DNA of 64,000 bases, taken from contig QJNS01000271.1 in assembly GCA_004154925.1 (NCBI GenBank), forward strand, positions 3,603 through 67,602, given 5' to 3'. The notes under the pieces were generated by a model. It searched no databases, was not told the origin of the DNA, and saw only the letters and a list, made by a program, of their open reading frames with translations. Made by a program: the position numbers and the translations under genes. Numbering within the stretch: the first letter of the stretch is position 1; the number at the start of each line of letters is the position of its first letter. This document shows, in pieces, positions 50,804 to 61,619 of this stretch. This DNA comes from Monosporascus cannonballus. Lineage: Eukaryota; Ascomycota; Sordariomycetes; Xylariales.

Positions 50804-52675
50804 ACATAACACAAATCGCTTTAATAATTTGAAATAATCTGAAATAATTTGACAAAAGTAATAATATTAAAAAGTTTGCAGTTAAATTACATGAAACTTT
50901 TTAAGTATGATAAAACCAAGGAATACAGATTTTCTTTTAAATTAACCCTAAATTTCGCTTAAACTTTTATTATTATTATTTTTTGGCTTATTAACCGAAT
51001 TCTTATTGTTTTACGCGTAATTATTTTGCGCATTATTATTTTACGCACTTTTTTAATATGTTTAAAATTTTGGTTATAATTTTTATTTAATAACACATTA
51101 AGTTTCTTATCGAGAGCTGTATTTTTTATTTATAATTTTATTAAACTTTAATAATAATTTAAAATATTTTTAATTATTCATATATTTTTATTAAATTATA
51201 CTTCGTTTTATTTAAATACTATATACATATATTATTAATAAAATTAAATTGTTTTACAATACTTTTATATATTATTTATTTTTAAATAATTCGATTAATA
51301 TAACTTTTACCATTCCTTATATAGTATTATAGCAAAACCTTAAAATCGAAATTAGCGTTTAAATTACTACGAAATTTCTTTTACTAAATGTTAAAAACGC
51401 GTTTTTTAAGTAGTAACTTAATAATTATTAATTGTCGTCGAATTTTAGACAAAACGAGAGATATATATACTAATATTATTTCAAAATTATTTTATTTTTT
51501 AAAAAAACTTGGTTTTAAATAAAACGTAGTTTTTTCGCCTTTTAAAAAGAGCTGGGCGTTTAAGTATTATTTTCTTAGCCGGGCGCTTAAATATTGTTTT
51601 TTTAGCAAGGGGTTATTTTATAATGCGGGAAATTCTTTTTCTAATATTTGGTGATTTTTTGAATTCCAGAATTAATTAACCAACCGTTTGCTTAATACGC
51701 GTTATTTTAACCATTGTTATAATTATTAAATTATTAACGAATAATTATTTTGTTATTATTTTAATAGGGTTTTATTATTATAACAACGTAAAATGATTAA
51801 TTACAATAGCAGTATAATAATAAGTAAATATTTTTCAAAGTCTTATTTAAATATATATATACGAAAACATTTTCGAAAAAGTAACATGTATAAAATAATA
51901 TAAATAATTAAAAATGTTTTTAAAATTTATATAAAAACATTATTTTAAATATTTTAAAGTTTTCATTAGTATAAAAATAATTTATAAAATATTATTTTTT
52001 TTAGGAATTACGGTTTTAATTTTAATATATGGATAGATATATTTCCTATAATAAAGGTTTATATAATATATAATAAAAATAAATAATAAAAAATGAATAA
52101 GCTTATAGTAAATTTGATTCGCCGTTAAAAATGGCGAATATATTAATTATATTACTCATCGCTTTGATAAAATAATTATGGGCCTGGTTTGCTCTAATTA
52201 GAATGATAAATCTAAGTTATCTCGAAAAAACGGTCGGTTTTAAATAAATATCAAAATTTAATTTTTCGAAATCTTATTCGCTTATCTTTTAATAACGCTC
52301 TTAGTGTTGATATTTGTTAACCTTTTTCTTTTTTTGCGAAATTAATTCTTAAATATAATTCTTTTATATTAACATCCGTTTACCTTAGCAGTTTAACTAA
52401 CAAATGAAGATTTTCGGAATGCTTAATTTTTATCCTTATTAATTTCGATTTTATCTGGATTTTTTAAATCGTTATTTAATATCCGGTAAAATTTATTTAG
52501 TAATAAGTTATGCTAATCCGAAAACTTTCTTAGGTTTTCGATTAATAGAATTTAATATATTCTTTTATGTTTTTCTTACATTGTTCGAATTGTTTTCGAA
52601 TATAAAAGCATTCGTTATTATCTTATATAATATTATTATTTAAATTCAATATTTTAATTCGAATACAATATAATA
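50804..52675. other. AT-rich sequence, no gene recognised
   Basis: No open frame above 60 codons and no terminal repeats apart from a small tandem duplication (51550-51603). An 18-nt string (51688-51705) is identical to 45271-45288. Confidence 0.5.
51550..51603. repeat. 27-bp tandem duplication differing only by transitions
   Basis: Units 51550-51576 and 51577-51603 share AGC-GGGCG-TTAA-TATT-TTTT. All five differences are C/T or G/A. A degenerate third unit may follow. Confidence 0.7.
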
Positions 52676-52677
52676 TA

Positions 52678-52737
52678 ACGTCCCGAACAAGCTCATCGAA
52701 TGGACAAGCTTACCGGATGGTTTTTGGCACCTCTCGA
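52678..52737 (+). repeat. T1 left terminal inverted repeat
   Basis: About 60 bp containing two tandem 17-bp units (GAACAAGCTCATCGAAT and GGACAAGCTTACCGGAT) followed by GGTTTTTGGCACCTCTCG. It is the same end as the right end of T2 and nearly identical to it for over 100 bp. Confidence 0.82.
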
Positions 52738-52789
52738 TAACAAATTCAAATTAATTAACCATAATATATCAAATTAACACAAATACGTC

Positions 52790-54400
52790 AGATTCTTTTT
52801 CGCTAGATATAATTATAACTTTTTTACAAGCACGCGTATTATATTCCGATTTGTCTCAAACGTTATATTTCCGCTTTTTCGTCTTAACCTTTTTACGATA
52901 GTTATCTTCAGCCGCTGTTGGCTGCATTTTTTTACTATTACCTTCTTTTTCGACCAGAAAAGTTTGTCCCTTTTATATAGCAAATATTCTTTTTCTTTGT
53001 AAAGCCGTTTATTTTTAATTTTTCGACGTTTATTAAGAATATATTGTATATAAAAAATTATTTTCTTTTTTTTAAAAAAAGTATTTTTATATAATAGCAT
53101 TAAGCTGTTTTTCGTTAAAAATTAACCGATTTAATTATTTTTGTTAGCGAATTAACCTAATAATTTTTAATTATTTTGTATATATAACGTTCTCGTTTTA
53201 ATATTTCGTAAATATTTTTAAAGATTTTCGCAAAGGGAGAAAAAAGAAACCGGCGAAGGTTAACGGCAATACGGTCGGTATAAGTATGGCTAGAACAATT
53301 TTCTAATCGAATAAAGCGTTATTGGGATCTAATAAAACAAATCCAGCTTTTACAAATCCGGCTTTAATATTCTGGGACGTTATAGCAGCTTTAAATACGT
53401 TATAAAAGCCGGCAAAGAAATCTTTTTTCGCAATATAGATATAATAACGTTATATTAAATTTTCGGAATAAAACCAATAAACGCGTTTTAAAATAAAAAA
53501 TTAAAATATATCGAAAAAATAAGATCGAAAAAATAGGTAGGTATATAAAATATAATAATATTGTTATTCGCGTAATATTTCTCGAATTTTATCGAATATT
53601 ACCTTTTGTAACCGTCGAAAATTAAAAAAACGTTTCGATCTTTTCGTATATATTCGGGTATATTTAGCGAAATATTGGACTTATTTTAAATTTAATTGCT
53701 TCGTTATTCAGCTATTATTAGTTAAACCCATTTTTTAACCTGCTGGTAATAACCTTTTCGGTATCAAAAATTAAAGTGAATTTTCATAGCCAAAATAATA
53801 AATGACGATAATATTTAATTTTGCGAATTAATAACTTATATAATTATAATTTATTTTTTATTCCCTTATTACGTTTATTTAGGCTTTTTATATTTTTATT
53901 ACTAGGAATTACTATATCTATTATAAAAAGCCGTATTAAAAATCCCGTTTCGTTAAATTTAAAAATACTTTTTATAATGCGGTATTTTACGATTATAACT
54001 CAAATAAGTTCAAATTATTTGCGAAATATTTCTACATTTTTGTATAATATCCTTTAATAATTAATTTTTGATTTAAACATATTTTGGATTTCTTTGCCGT
54101 TTAACAATGTTCGACGCTTATTTAACCCCGATACGTCCTGTAACACGTTAGGCAAACAGTATATTTGCTATATTTTTAATATATTAAAGCTGGAAAAAAG
54201 AGGTTCGTATATTTAAGTTAAGGATTCGATCGATAACCGAATCTTTTTGGTCGGTATTAATTTTCGCGAATTAAGAATAATATCGGTTTTAAAGGATTTA
54301 CTGGTATATCGTTCGTATAAAATAAAATAAGAAATTTTATAAATCAAATTAAATATTGCATAACTTAATATCGGGTCTCGTTTTTTAATATGGATAATTA
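52790..54400 (-). pseudogene. T1 transposase relic
   Basis: On the minus strand, near 53,290-53,380, the sequence gives NIKAGFVKAGFVLLDPNNAL, a C-terminal motif typical of fungal pogo/Fot transposases. Upstream (rightward) is a CENP-B-type helix-turn-helix region; downstream is a Lys-rich tail with a degenerate zinc knuckle near 52,830-52,870. The open stretch 52813-53100 (95 codons, Lys-rich) overlaps this tail but is out of frame with the original protein over the knuckle. No intact DDE core. Confidence 0.72.
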
Positions 54401-54472
54401 AATTTATTTCTATTTTTTTATAAGCCGTTCCATGTTGTTAATATTGAAAAATGGTTAATTGAAGTTAAGATA

Positions 54473-54532
54473 TTAAAAGATGTCAAAAACCATTCGATAA
54501 GCTTGTCTATCCGATGAAATTGTCCGGTACGT
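54473..54532 (-). repeat. T1 right terminal inverted repeat
   Basis: Inverted counterpart of the left end, with both 17-bp units present in mutated form. Followed by TA. Confidence 0.8.
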
Positions 54533-54534
54533 TA

Positions 54535-57500
54535 TTTTGTTTGCCGATTCCTTTTTTTACAATATCTATTAAAAATGCGATTATCATCAATAATAAAGTT
54601 TTTGATATATTTTATGAAAGATCTTATTTTAAATTCTCTTTATAATCCAGTTTTAAATAAAAGTTTTAAGACGCTATAATTAGAATATAATAATACGCTT
54701 TTTAAAAAAATAAAAATAATTATTAAACGATTAAGTTTAATTAAGTTTTCGAAAATTAACTTAAATTGGCTATGGAAATAAAATTACTTAATTACATATT
54801 CTTTTTCATTTATATTTCTCAATATGATCTGGAATTGTTTTTCTCGAGATATTTATATTTTCTAAAAACAGAATTGGTTATATCTAAAAGGCTATGAAGG
54901 TAATTTTGCAAATAATCCTTTATGATAAATTCGAACTATAAAAGTGCGTTTTCGATAAATTATTAAAAAATAATTGTTATTTTTTAATAATTCTTTTAAA
55001 GAATTTTTATAAAATTTAAAATAATATTAAACCTGGATTAAAAATCCTTTTACGTTTATAAATCCATTATAAGGCTTAAGAAAAGTTGGCTTATAATATT
55101 TAACATTTTAGCATTCCGTAATAACTAAAAGGTGGAACAACTTTTTCCCGTGTCTGGTTTATATCGAGCAATAATGAAGTCGAAGCTTTTTTTTGCGTTA
55201 ATTTCGTTTTAAACAAAAGAAATTAGTAATTATTTCTTTAATTTCGTCTTTTGGCTAGGCTAAATCCAAAAAAGGGCTTTTTTTCTCTACTAAATTGAAC
55301 ATTTTTCTTTTTTTAAGCATTAAATATTCCGAGCTAAAGAATTTAATTTTTCTTCTATAATAAATTTCTTTTCTTTTTCCTTTAAAATCTCGGTTTTATA
55401 TTTCTTCTTTATCTTTTTTTTTAATTATCTCCTTTTTCGCCCCTTTTTTTCAACCTCAATAATATTTTTAATGGCTGGAATAAGTTATTGTTTAGATTGC
55501 GAAAATAATAAGCCTTCTTAAAATCGTATAATAAAAGGTATTATATTATATATCAGTTAAACAACTTCTTCGATTAGAGATGTATTATTTAACTTAATTC
55601 TTAATTCTCTAGTTACTAATAACGAAAATCTGGATTATTATTTATATTTCAACATTATTCTATATCAGTTTTCGTATTAAATTCGAAAAACAATCCTACC
55701 CCAATTAGGTGGTGTATTATTCGTTGGTTATTAATTAAAAAATGTTAAAATATAAAAAGCTTATTCTATATTTCTTTAAAATATAACTCATATTCGAAAT
55801 ATGATTTTGATTTATAAGTAATAATAAGACGAAGAAGAATTTAATAATTTGTTTGTTAAAAAATGTAAAACTATTTTTCATTATAAAAAATAGCTTCTTT
55901 TAGTTATTAGCGTAAATTAATAATTAAAAAACAAAATTAAATAGTTTTTATTTATATAAAAGAATGGATTTAATATATATCTTAATTCTCGAAATAAATA
56001 TATCGTAAATCTGTATAATTTATATAATCTCGTCATAAATTACCTAGATCAACCAGATTATCTGAAGAACTAAGTTTCTCTATCCGGAGTTTAGGCGTAA
56101 CAGGTCTGCGCTAGACTTTAAAGTATGGTCTTCTCGAAATAAAAACCTCTATTTCTATAACAGTTTTTCAATATCTTTAAAAGTTTTTAATAATTAATCA
56201 TAATTATTTTTAAAAATGTTTCTAAAACCTTTATATTGGTATATTTCTATAATGCATTCAGTTAGTTCAAAGCTTTAAAATATATAAAATTATACGTTAC
56301 TTAAGCATATAAAACCTTTTATAATATAAATATTAAAATGAATTTAGTAAAAGAGATATGCTATATTTAGTACTTATATTTCTTAGAATTTGTTGTTATT
56401 ACGGGCTAAATTTAAATTTATGTTCCCATATTAAAAGGGATTAAAAATCGATTTATTTTTAATAAGGTAGACTTTATAAGTATTTGATAAATTTCAAAAT
56501 TTAGTAATTACGTACTTGGGTTAAGAGATATAAAAATATAATTAAACCGTTGACGAGATTTATTATTAAAAAAATATGTGAAAAACAATTAAGGTTCTTA
56601 AAGAAAATTAAAACGGCTTTTTAATAATTTAAAAACGGAATTACCAAAATATTAATAATAGGATTACTTAACACTGATAAAAAACAGTTAAAAATCCATC
56701 TTTTAAATAATATTTTTAACGTTAATATAAAATAGTTTAAAAAAAGAGGAAGTCATACTTAATAACTTCTTATATTAAAGTCTTACCCAATATAAAAGTT
56801 AAATATTCCATTTATAATAAATGTTTATCAGGAGTTATTATTGTTTTTTTTAAAAAAAAAATAAAAACCCTTTTTAATAACACTAAAAAGTCTCTAGTAT
56901 TTACTTTAATTATAAAAGTTTGATTTCACTTATAAATATACAAAAGTTAAATAAACCAAATAACATTTAAATAATTTCTCTGTTCAAACCTATTTTTAAA
57001 ATATATTATATTAAACAAAATGAAAATATTTAAAGAGATATATATACTTGTAAAGGCGATTATAATTTTAAAATATCTAAAGCAAATTTGAAAATACTAT
57101 AATATAATACAAACGGCATTATATAACTATATATAATACTAAAAAAAACAAGGTTCAAATTATTAATATGATTTTAAAGTTTTTACGATGTAAAAAATAA
57201 AGAAAATGCAGTAATTAAAAAGTAACTAAAATATTAATCATTAAATCGTAATAAAGTTTATATTTCTAAAGGTGAATAAAAATAATTCGTGAGAGAATTC
57301 CATAGAACCTTTTTTTTATAATTATTAAGAACCTTTTAAAACTATAAAACGTTTATAAACAAAGTACGATTTTTTAAAATTGTTAAAAGTTATTAAAAAA
57401 TAATAAGAAATAATAATATTTATAATAAAATTAAAATCACTACTTATAAACCGTATATTTTGTTATATTCTATAAAGGATTTTAATAAAATGCGAAATAT

Positions 57501-59300
57501 TATAATTAAAAATTTATTTTTAGTTTTTTAAATTTAAATCTCTCATTATCGTAATTCAACACGAAGGAATATAAGCAATTTTCGATAAATTTATTAAATT
57601 TAAAGTCTTCTGTTTTTTAACCAAATAAAAATAGTAAAATAATTAACTCACTTTTTTATTAGAAATTACTTCGATAAAGATAACGTGCTAACAAAGATTA
57701 TTTTCAATAAAAATACGCCTTTTACATTTTACTTTAATTTTATTTTTTATTAAATTTTCGTTATATATAAATTTTTAATCGATTATTATTTTTCATCGAA
57801 TAGATCAACAAAATAATTAAATTAAACTTTAGTATAATATTTTAACAAAATATATTCATTATTAATACACTAACCATTTAAAGAGTGTAGTATTAATATA
57901 AACAATTTAAAATACGTTCATTACATGCAATAGAAACGCATTTTTATATATAACGATATATAAATACGATATGAAAAACCGTTAACCGGGTGTTAAAATA
58001 TTATTACCGTACTAAAAACCAAGATATTAATAATAAAAATCAAAATAATGCAAGGTTTTTAAATTAAAATACATAAGTACTAAATGTTAAAATAAGTAAA
58101 AGAAAAGTAAACTAATTAATTAAATAAGAAAGCTATTTATATAAAAAAATATTTAAAATCTTCTTAAGTACTTAAAGAATTTGAAAAATCTAATTAAAAG
58201 ATTTTATCGTCAGAATCTTAATCGATCGTTTTTAATACGGATAAAGCTATAGGCGATAACGATCTGAACTCCAGATCTAACTTTACCTCGTTCTAATTTA
58301 AAAAGATAATAACTTTTCTCATGGTATTTATCTTTATAACAAATTACGTTTATTCGGCTTTTATCTAATACTACTTTTTTTCTAACCGTTTGGGCTTTTT
58401 TAAATCAATTTAATATATATTTTTTCTTTCGTATTATTAAAGTTCTGTTCTTTTGAAAATATCCTATTATAAATAAGAAAGTTGTAACCGGTTAATCAGT
58501 TTTTTTTTCGATTTTTAGCAATATCTTAACACGTTATTAAAACAACTTTTACTCTACGTTAAGTTTTCTCTAATTTATTACGCATCTTTTTAATTTTCGT
58601 TAATAAATTTATATTTAATATATTTTAAAACGAATATCATTATCCAATTCAAGTATTATAGTTGAAATACATATTACGAAAAACAAATTTAATTTTCTAA
58701 GTCGAAATAATTCGAATAAAGAACTATTTAAAAATTATACGTTTTAATAAACTTTACGCTGTTATTACTAAATTTGGGTTAATTTAAACGACATTTTCTT
58801 TTCGGATATAAACTATTATAATAAAATCAATTTAAAAACTTTAAAACGATTTTTGAAAAAGCTGTTTATTATTTTTATATTTAAATTAAACATGCTTAAA
58901 AAGGAAATAATATTACGAAAATAATAATTTACGATTTAAAGAAAGAGTTTTTAAACTCTAAAGTAAGTACGTAACATTTAAAGTTTAGTGAAAGAGTTTT
59001 AGCTATTTTAAATAATCTAGGTAAATTAAGTGATCTAATTAGGTTCTAAAAGTTATATAAATTTACGACAAATTTATTAAAAAAAGTAAAATCAATAGGA
59101 AATCGATTTTCTTTAAATAAATAGCTGCTTACTTAATTTGACTTTTTTAGCTACTAACCTAATCTTTTAATTAAAAGTATTTTTAATGAACACACGGTAA
59201 TTTCTTTTAACAAACAAATCTATAAATTATTTCTCGCCTTATTATTATTAGTAAAATAAACTCTTTGACCCATATTGTATATATCTTTAGATGAATTTAT
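54535..59300. other. Decayed AT-rich sequence, probably including the 5' half of E7
   Basis: No clear gene. By comparison with E6, the gag and 5' LTR of E7 should begin about 3.5 kb left of its RT, near 55,500-56,000, but I could not recognise the LTR. Slightly GC-richer patches near 55,130-55,260, 56,030-56,150 and 58,200-58,400 may be remnants of other elements. Confidence 0.4.
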
Positions 59301-59309
59301 AACATATTC

Positions 59310-59495
59310 GTTATAATTATTTATTACAAAAATGTTTTAATGTTTTCGATATTCATTATATCGGCGATATATTTATTTTTTTGAGAACGGAAAATGTATA
59401 TAGAAAATACGTTTATAAAATTCTTTAAATTTTATAAAAAGTTATATTATGAGTTAACGCAAAAGAGAATTTATTCTTAAAAGATAAAACATATA
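59310..59495 (+). pseudogene. E7 reverse transcriptase relic, left of T2
   Basis: Reads INNYLLQKCFNVFDIHYIGD, then IFIFLRTENVY and KYVYKIL, collinear with the RT palm of E4 and E6. The catalytic tetrad is YIGD (59357-59368), a damaged YLDD. The frame is cut by T2 in a segment that E1 preserves uninterrupted at about 7210-7260. Confidence 0.72.
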
Positions 59496-59599
59496 CCGTA
59501 TCAGACAAGCTCACTGGATGGTTTTTGAGACCTCTTAATTACCTAACTTTAATTAATCACTTTTTAATACTAATAATATAGAACGACTTAAAAAAAAGC

Positions 59600-61480
59600 A
59601 AAAATAAACTTAGCTATCCAGGTTAAAAAACGAAACCCAATATTTAATTATGCGATACTTAATTCGATTTATAAAATCGCCTATTTCACTTTGTACAAAC
59701 GATATACCGATAAATCTTTTAAAACCGATATTATCTTTAATTCGCGAAAATTAACGTCGATCGAAAATTAATTAATTGTCGACCGAATCTTTAACCTAGA
59801 TATACGAACGTTTCTTGTCCGGCTTTAATATGTTAAAAATATAGCGAATATATTATTTGGTTAACGCATTACGAGATATACCGGGGTTAAATAGGCGTAG
59901 AACTGTGTTAAACGACAAAAAGAAATTGAAATGCGTTTAAACTAAAAACTCGATTATTAAAAGATATTATACGAAAATATAGAAATACTTCGCAAATAAT
60001 TTAAGTTTATTCGGGTTATAATTGCAAAATTCGGTATTATAAAAAAGAATATTTATACTTTCGACGAAACGAGATTTTTGATAAGGCTTTTTATAATAAC
60101 GGGCATAATAATTATTAATGCTGAAAAACGTACAAGACCTAAATAAGCGTAATAAAAAATAAGAAATAGGTTATATTTATATAGGCTATTAACTCGCAAA
60201 ATTAGATATTACCGTTATTTATTATTTTGGCTGGGAAAAATTATCTTAATTCTTGGTATAAAAAACATTTATTACCGGCCGGTTAGAAAATCGGTTTGAG
60301 TGAAAATAATTGGATAACCAACGAATTAAGTTTAAAATAGGTCCAATATTTCGATAAATATATTTAAACGCGTAAGAAAAAATCGAAATGTTTTTTTAAT
60401 TTTAACGGTTACGAAAACCATTATTTAATAGAATTCGAAAAGTATTACGCGAATAACGGCATTATTAAGTTTTATATGCTTATTTATTTTTTATCGGTTT
60501 TAATCTTTCGACATATTTTGCTTTTTTATATTAAAATACGTTTGTTTTATATCGAAGATTTAATACAATATTAAAATATCCATATTACAGAAAACGATTT
60601 TTTTCGCCGGCGTTTATAACGCGTTTAAAGTTGTTATAAGGTCCAAAAATATTAAAGCTGGATTTGCAAAAGTTAAATTTGTTCCATTCGATTTTAATAC
60701 CGCCTTATCCGATTTGGAAATTCTTTCAGCTATATTTATACTAACCGCATCGCTGTTAACCTCTGCCGGTTCCGTTTCTTCCCTTTTTACGAAAACGCCT
60801 AAAAATGTTCGTAAAATAATAAGACGGGGACGTTATTTGCAAAAACCAAAAACCAAAAAAATAAAAATAAATATAAAAATAAATATAAATATAAATATAA
60901 ATATAAATATAAATATAAATATAAATATAAATATAAATATAAATATAAATATAAATATAAATCTAAATATAAATCTAAATATAAATATAAATATAAAAAT
61001 ACAAATAAAAATAGAAATAAAAATAAAAATAAAAATAAAAAATAAAACTTAAAACATAAAAAATAAAAAGTAAAAAATAAAAAATAAAAAATAAAAAATA
61101 AAAAATTCCTAGGGTATTTCGCTGACAAAAATGGTTAAATCGGTTAAATTATTGACGAAAAATACTTTAATATTATTACATAAAATTTTTTAAAAGAGAA
61201 AAATAACTATTTACACGAAACGAACTATATCTTTAGCAAACGTCGGAGGATCAAAAATAAACGGCTTTAAGAAGGAGAAATACTTACTATACAAAAAGAT
61301 AAGTTCTTTTGGCCGAAAAAGGAGGTAATAGTGAAAAAAATGCAGCTAATAGCGGCTAAAAATAATCGTCGTAAAACGGTTAACACGAAAAAGCGGAAGT
61401 ATGACATTTGCGGCAAGCGCGGACATAATGCGCCTATTTGTGAAAAAATTATAAATATATCTAGCGAAAAAAAAGTTAAT
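59600..61480 (+). pseudogene. T2 transposase relic with CENP-B HTH, DDE core and zinc knuckle
   Basis: In order on the plus strand: SFKTDIVFNSRKLT, then the CENP-B-like helix-turn-helix (IVDRIFNLDVRTFPVRLQYV then KNIANILF). Next is ILRK then FKFIRVIIAKFGIIKKNIYT, leading into FDETRFLI. Its Asp (60063-60065) is the first catalytic Asp of the DDE_1 fold. A long open stretch from about 60,650 gives NIKAGFAKVKFVPFDFNTAL and, after TKTPKNVRKIIRRGRYLQK, runs into the repeat-encoded Lys/Ile/Asn tail. A zinc knuckle lies at 61400-61441 (YDICGKRGHNAPIC; the first Cys is Tyr). Several stops interrupt it, so it is inactive. Confidence 0.78.
60866..61105. repeat. AT-only hexanucleotide repeat expansion inside T2 transposase
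   Basis: An (AAATAT)n array with ~20 units at about 60,880-60,990, then AAAAAT-type units to about 61,045, then AAAAATA-type units to about 61,105. The first part is in frame with the transposase relic and encodes alternating Asn-Ile. T1 has no such array at the corresponding position. Confidence 0.88.
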
Positions 61481-61529
61481 TAATTTGCGTTATTTTGATG
61501 TGTTGTGGTTAATTAATTTGAATTTGTTA

Positions 61530-61589
61530 TCGAGAGGTGCCAAAAACGATTCGATAAGCTTGTCTATTCGGTGAGTCTGTCCGAGACGT
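61530..61589 (-). repeat. T2 right terminal inverted repeat
   Basis: Reverse complement of the T1 left end, with both 17-bp units, followed by TA at 61590-61591. Similarity to T1 continues inward about 60 bp more. Confidence 0.8.
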
Positions 61590-61619
61590 TAGAATATACT
61601 ATTATCTCGAGATCTATTA

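Larger units (their letters stand above)
52678..54532 (-). mobile_element. T1: pogo/Fot-like Tc1/mariner DNA transposon (degenerate)
   Basis: 1855 bp with inverted ends and TA on both sides (52676-52677 and 54533-54534), the target duplication of the Tc1/mariner superfamily. The termini read ACGTCCCGAACAAGCTC inward on the left and ACGTACCGGACAATTTC on the right, each followed by GGATGGTTTTTG-like sequence. The transposase runs on the minus strand from the right end to the left. T1 is the same family as T2 but lies in inverted orientation. Confidence 0.85.
59496..61589 (+). mobile_element. T2: pogo/Fot-like Tc1/mariner DNA transposon inserted in E7
   Basis: About 2.09 kb. The right end reads (inward) ACGTCTCGGACAGACTC then two 17-bp-type units and GTTTTTGGCACCTCTCGATAA. 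The left end has only one unit (AGACAAGCTCACTGGAT). TA follows the right end (61590-61591) and a TA-rich site precedes the left. The transposase reads on the plus strand. T2 is longer than T1 (1855 bp), partly because of a simple-repeat expansion at 60,880-61,105. Its insertion in the E7 RT frame dates it after E7. Confidence 0.83.

Noticed and set aside
60714..61128. Two overlapping open frames of 112 and 109 codons over the AAATAT array
   Set aside because: The minus-strand frame is entirely repeat-derived. The plus frame is a surviving part of the T2 transposase, annotated there and not as a separate gene.
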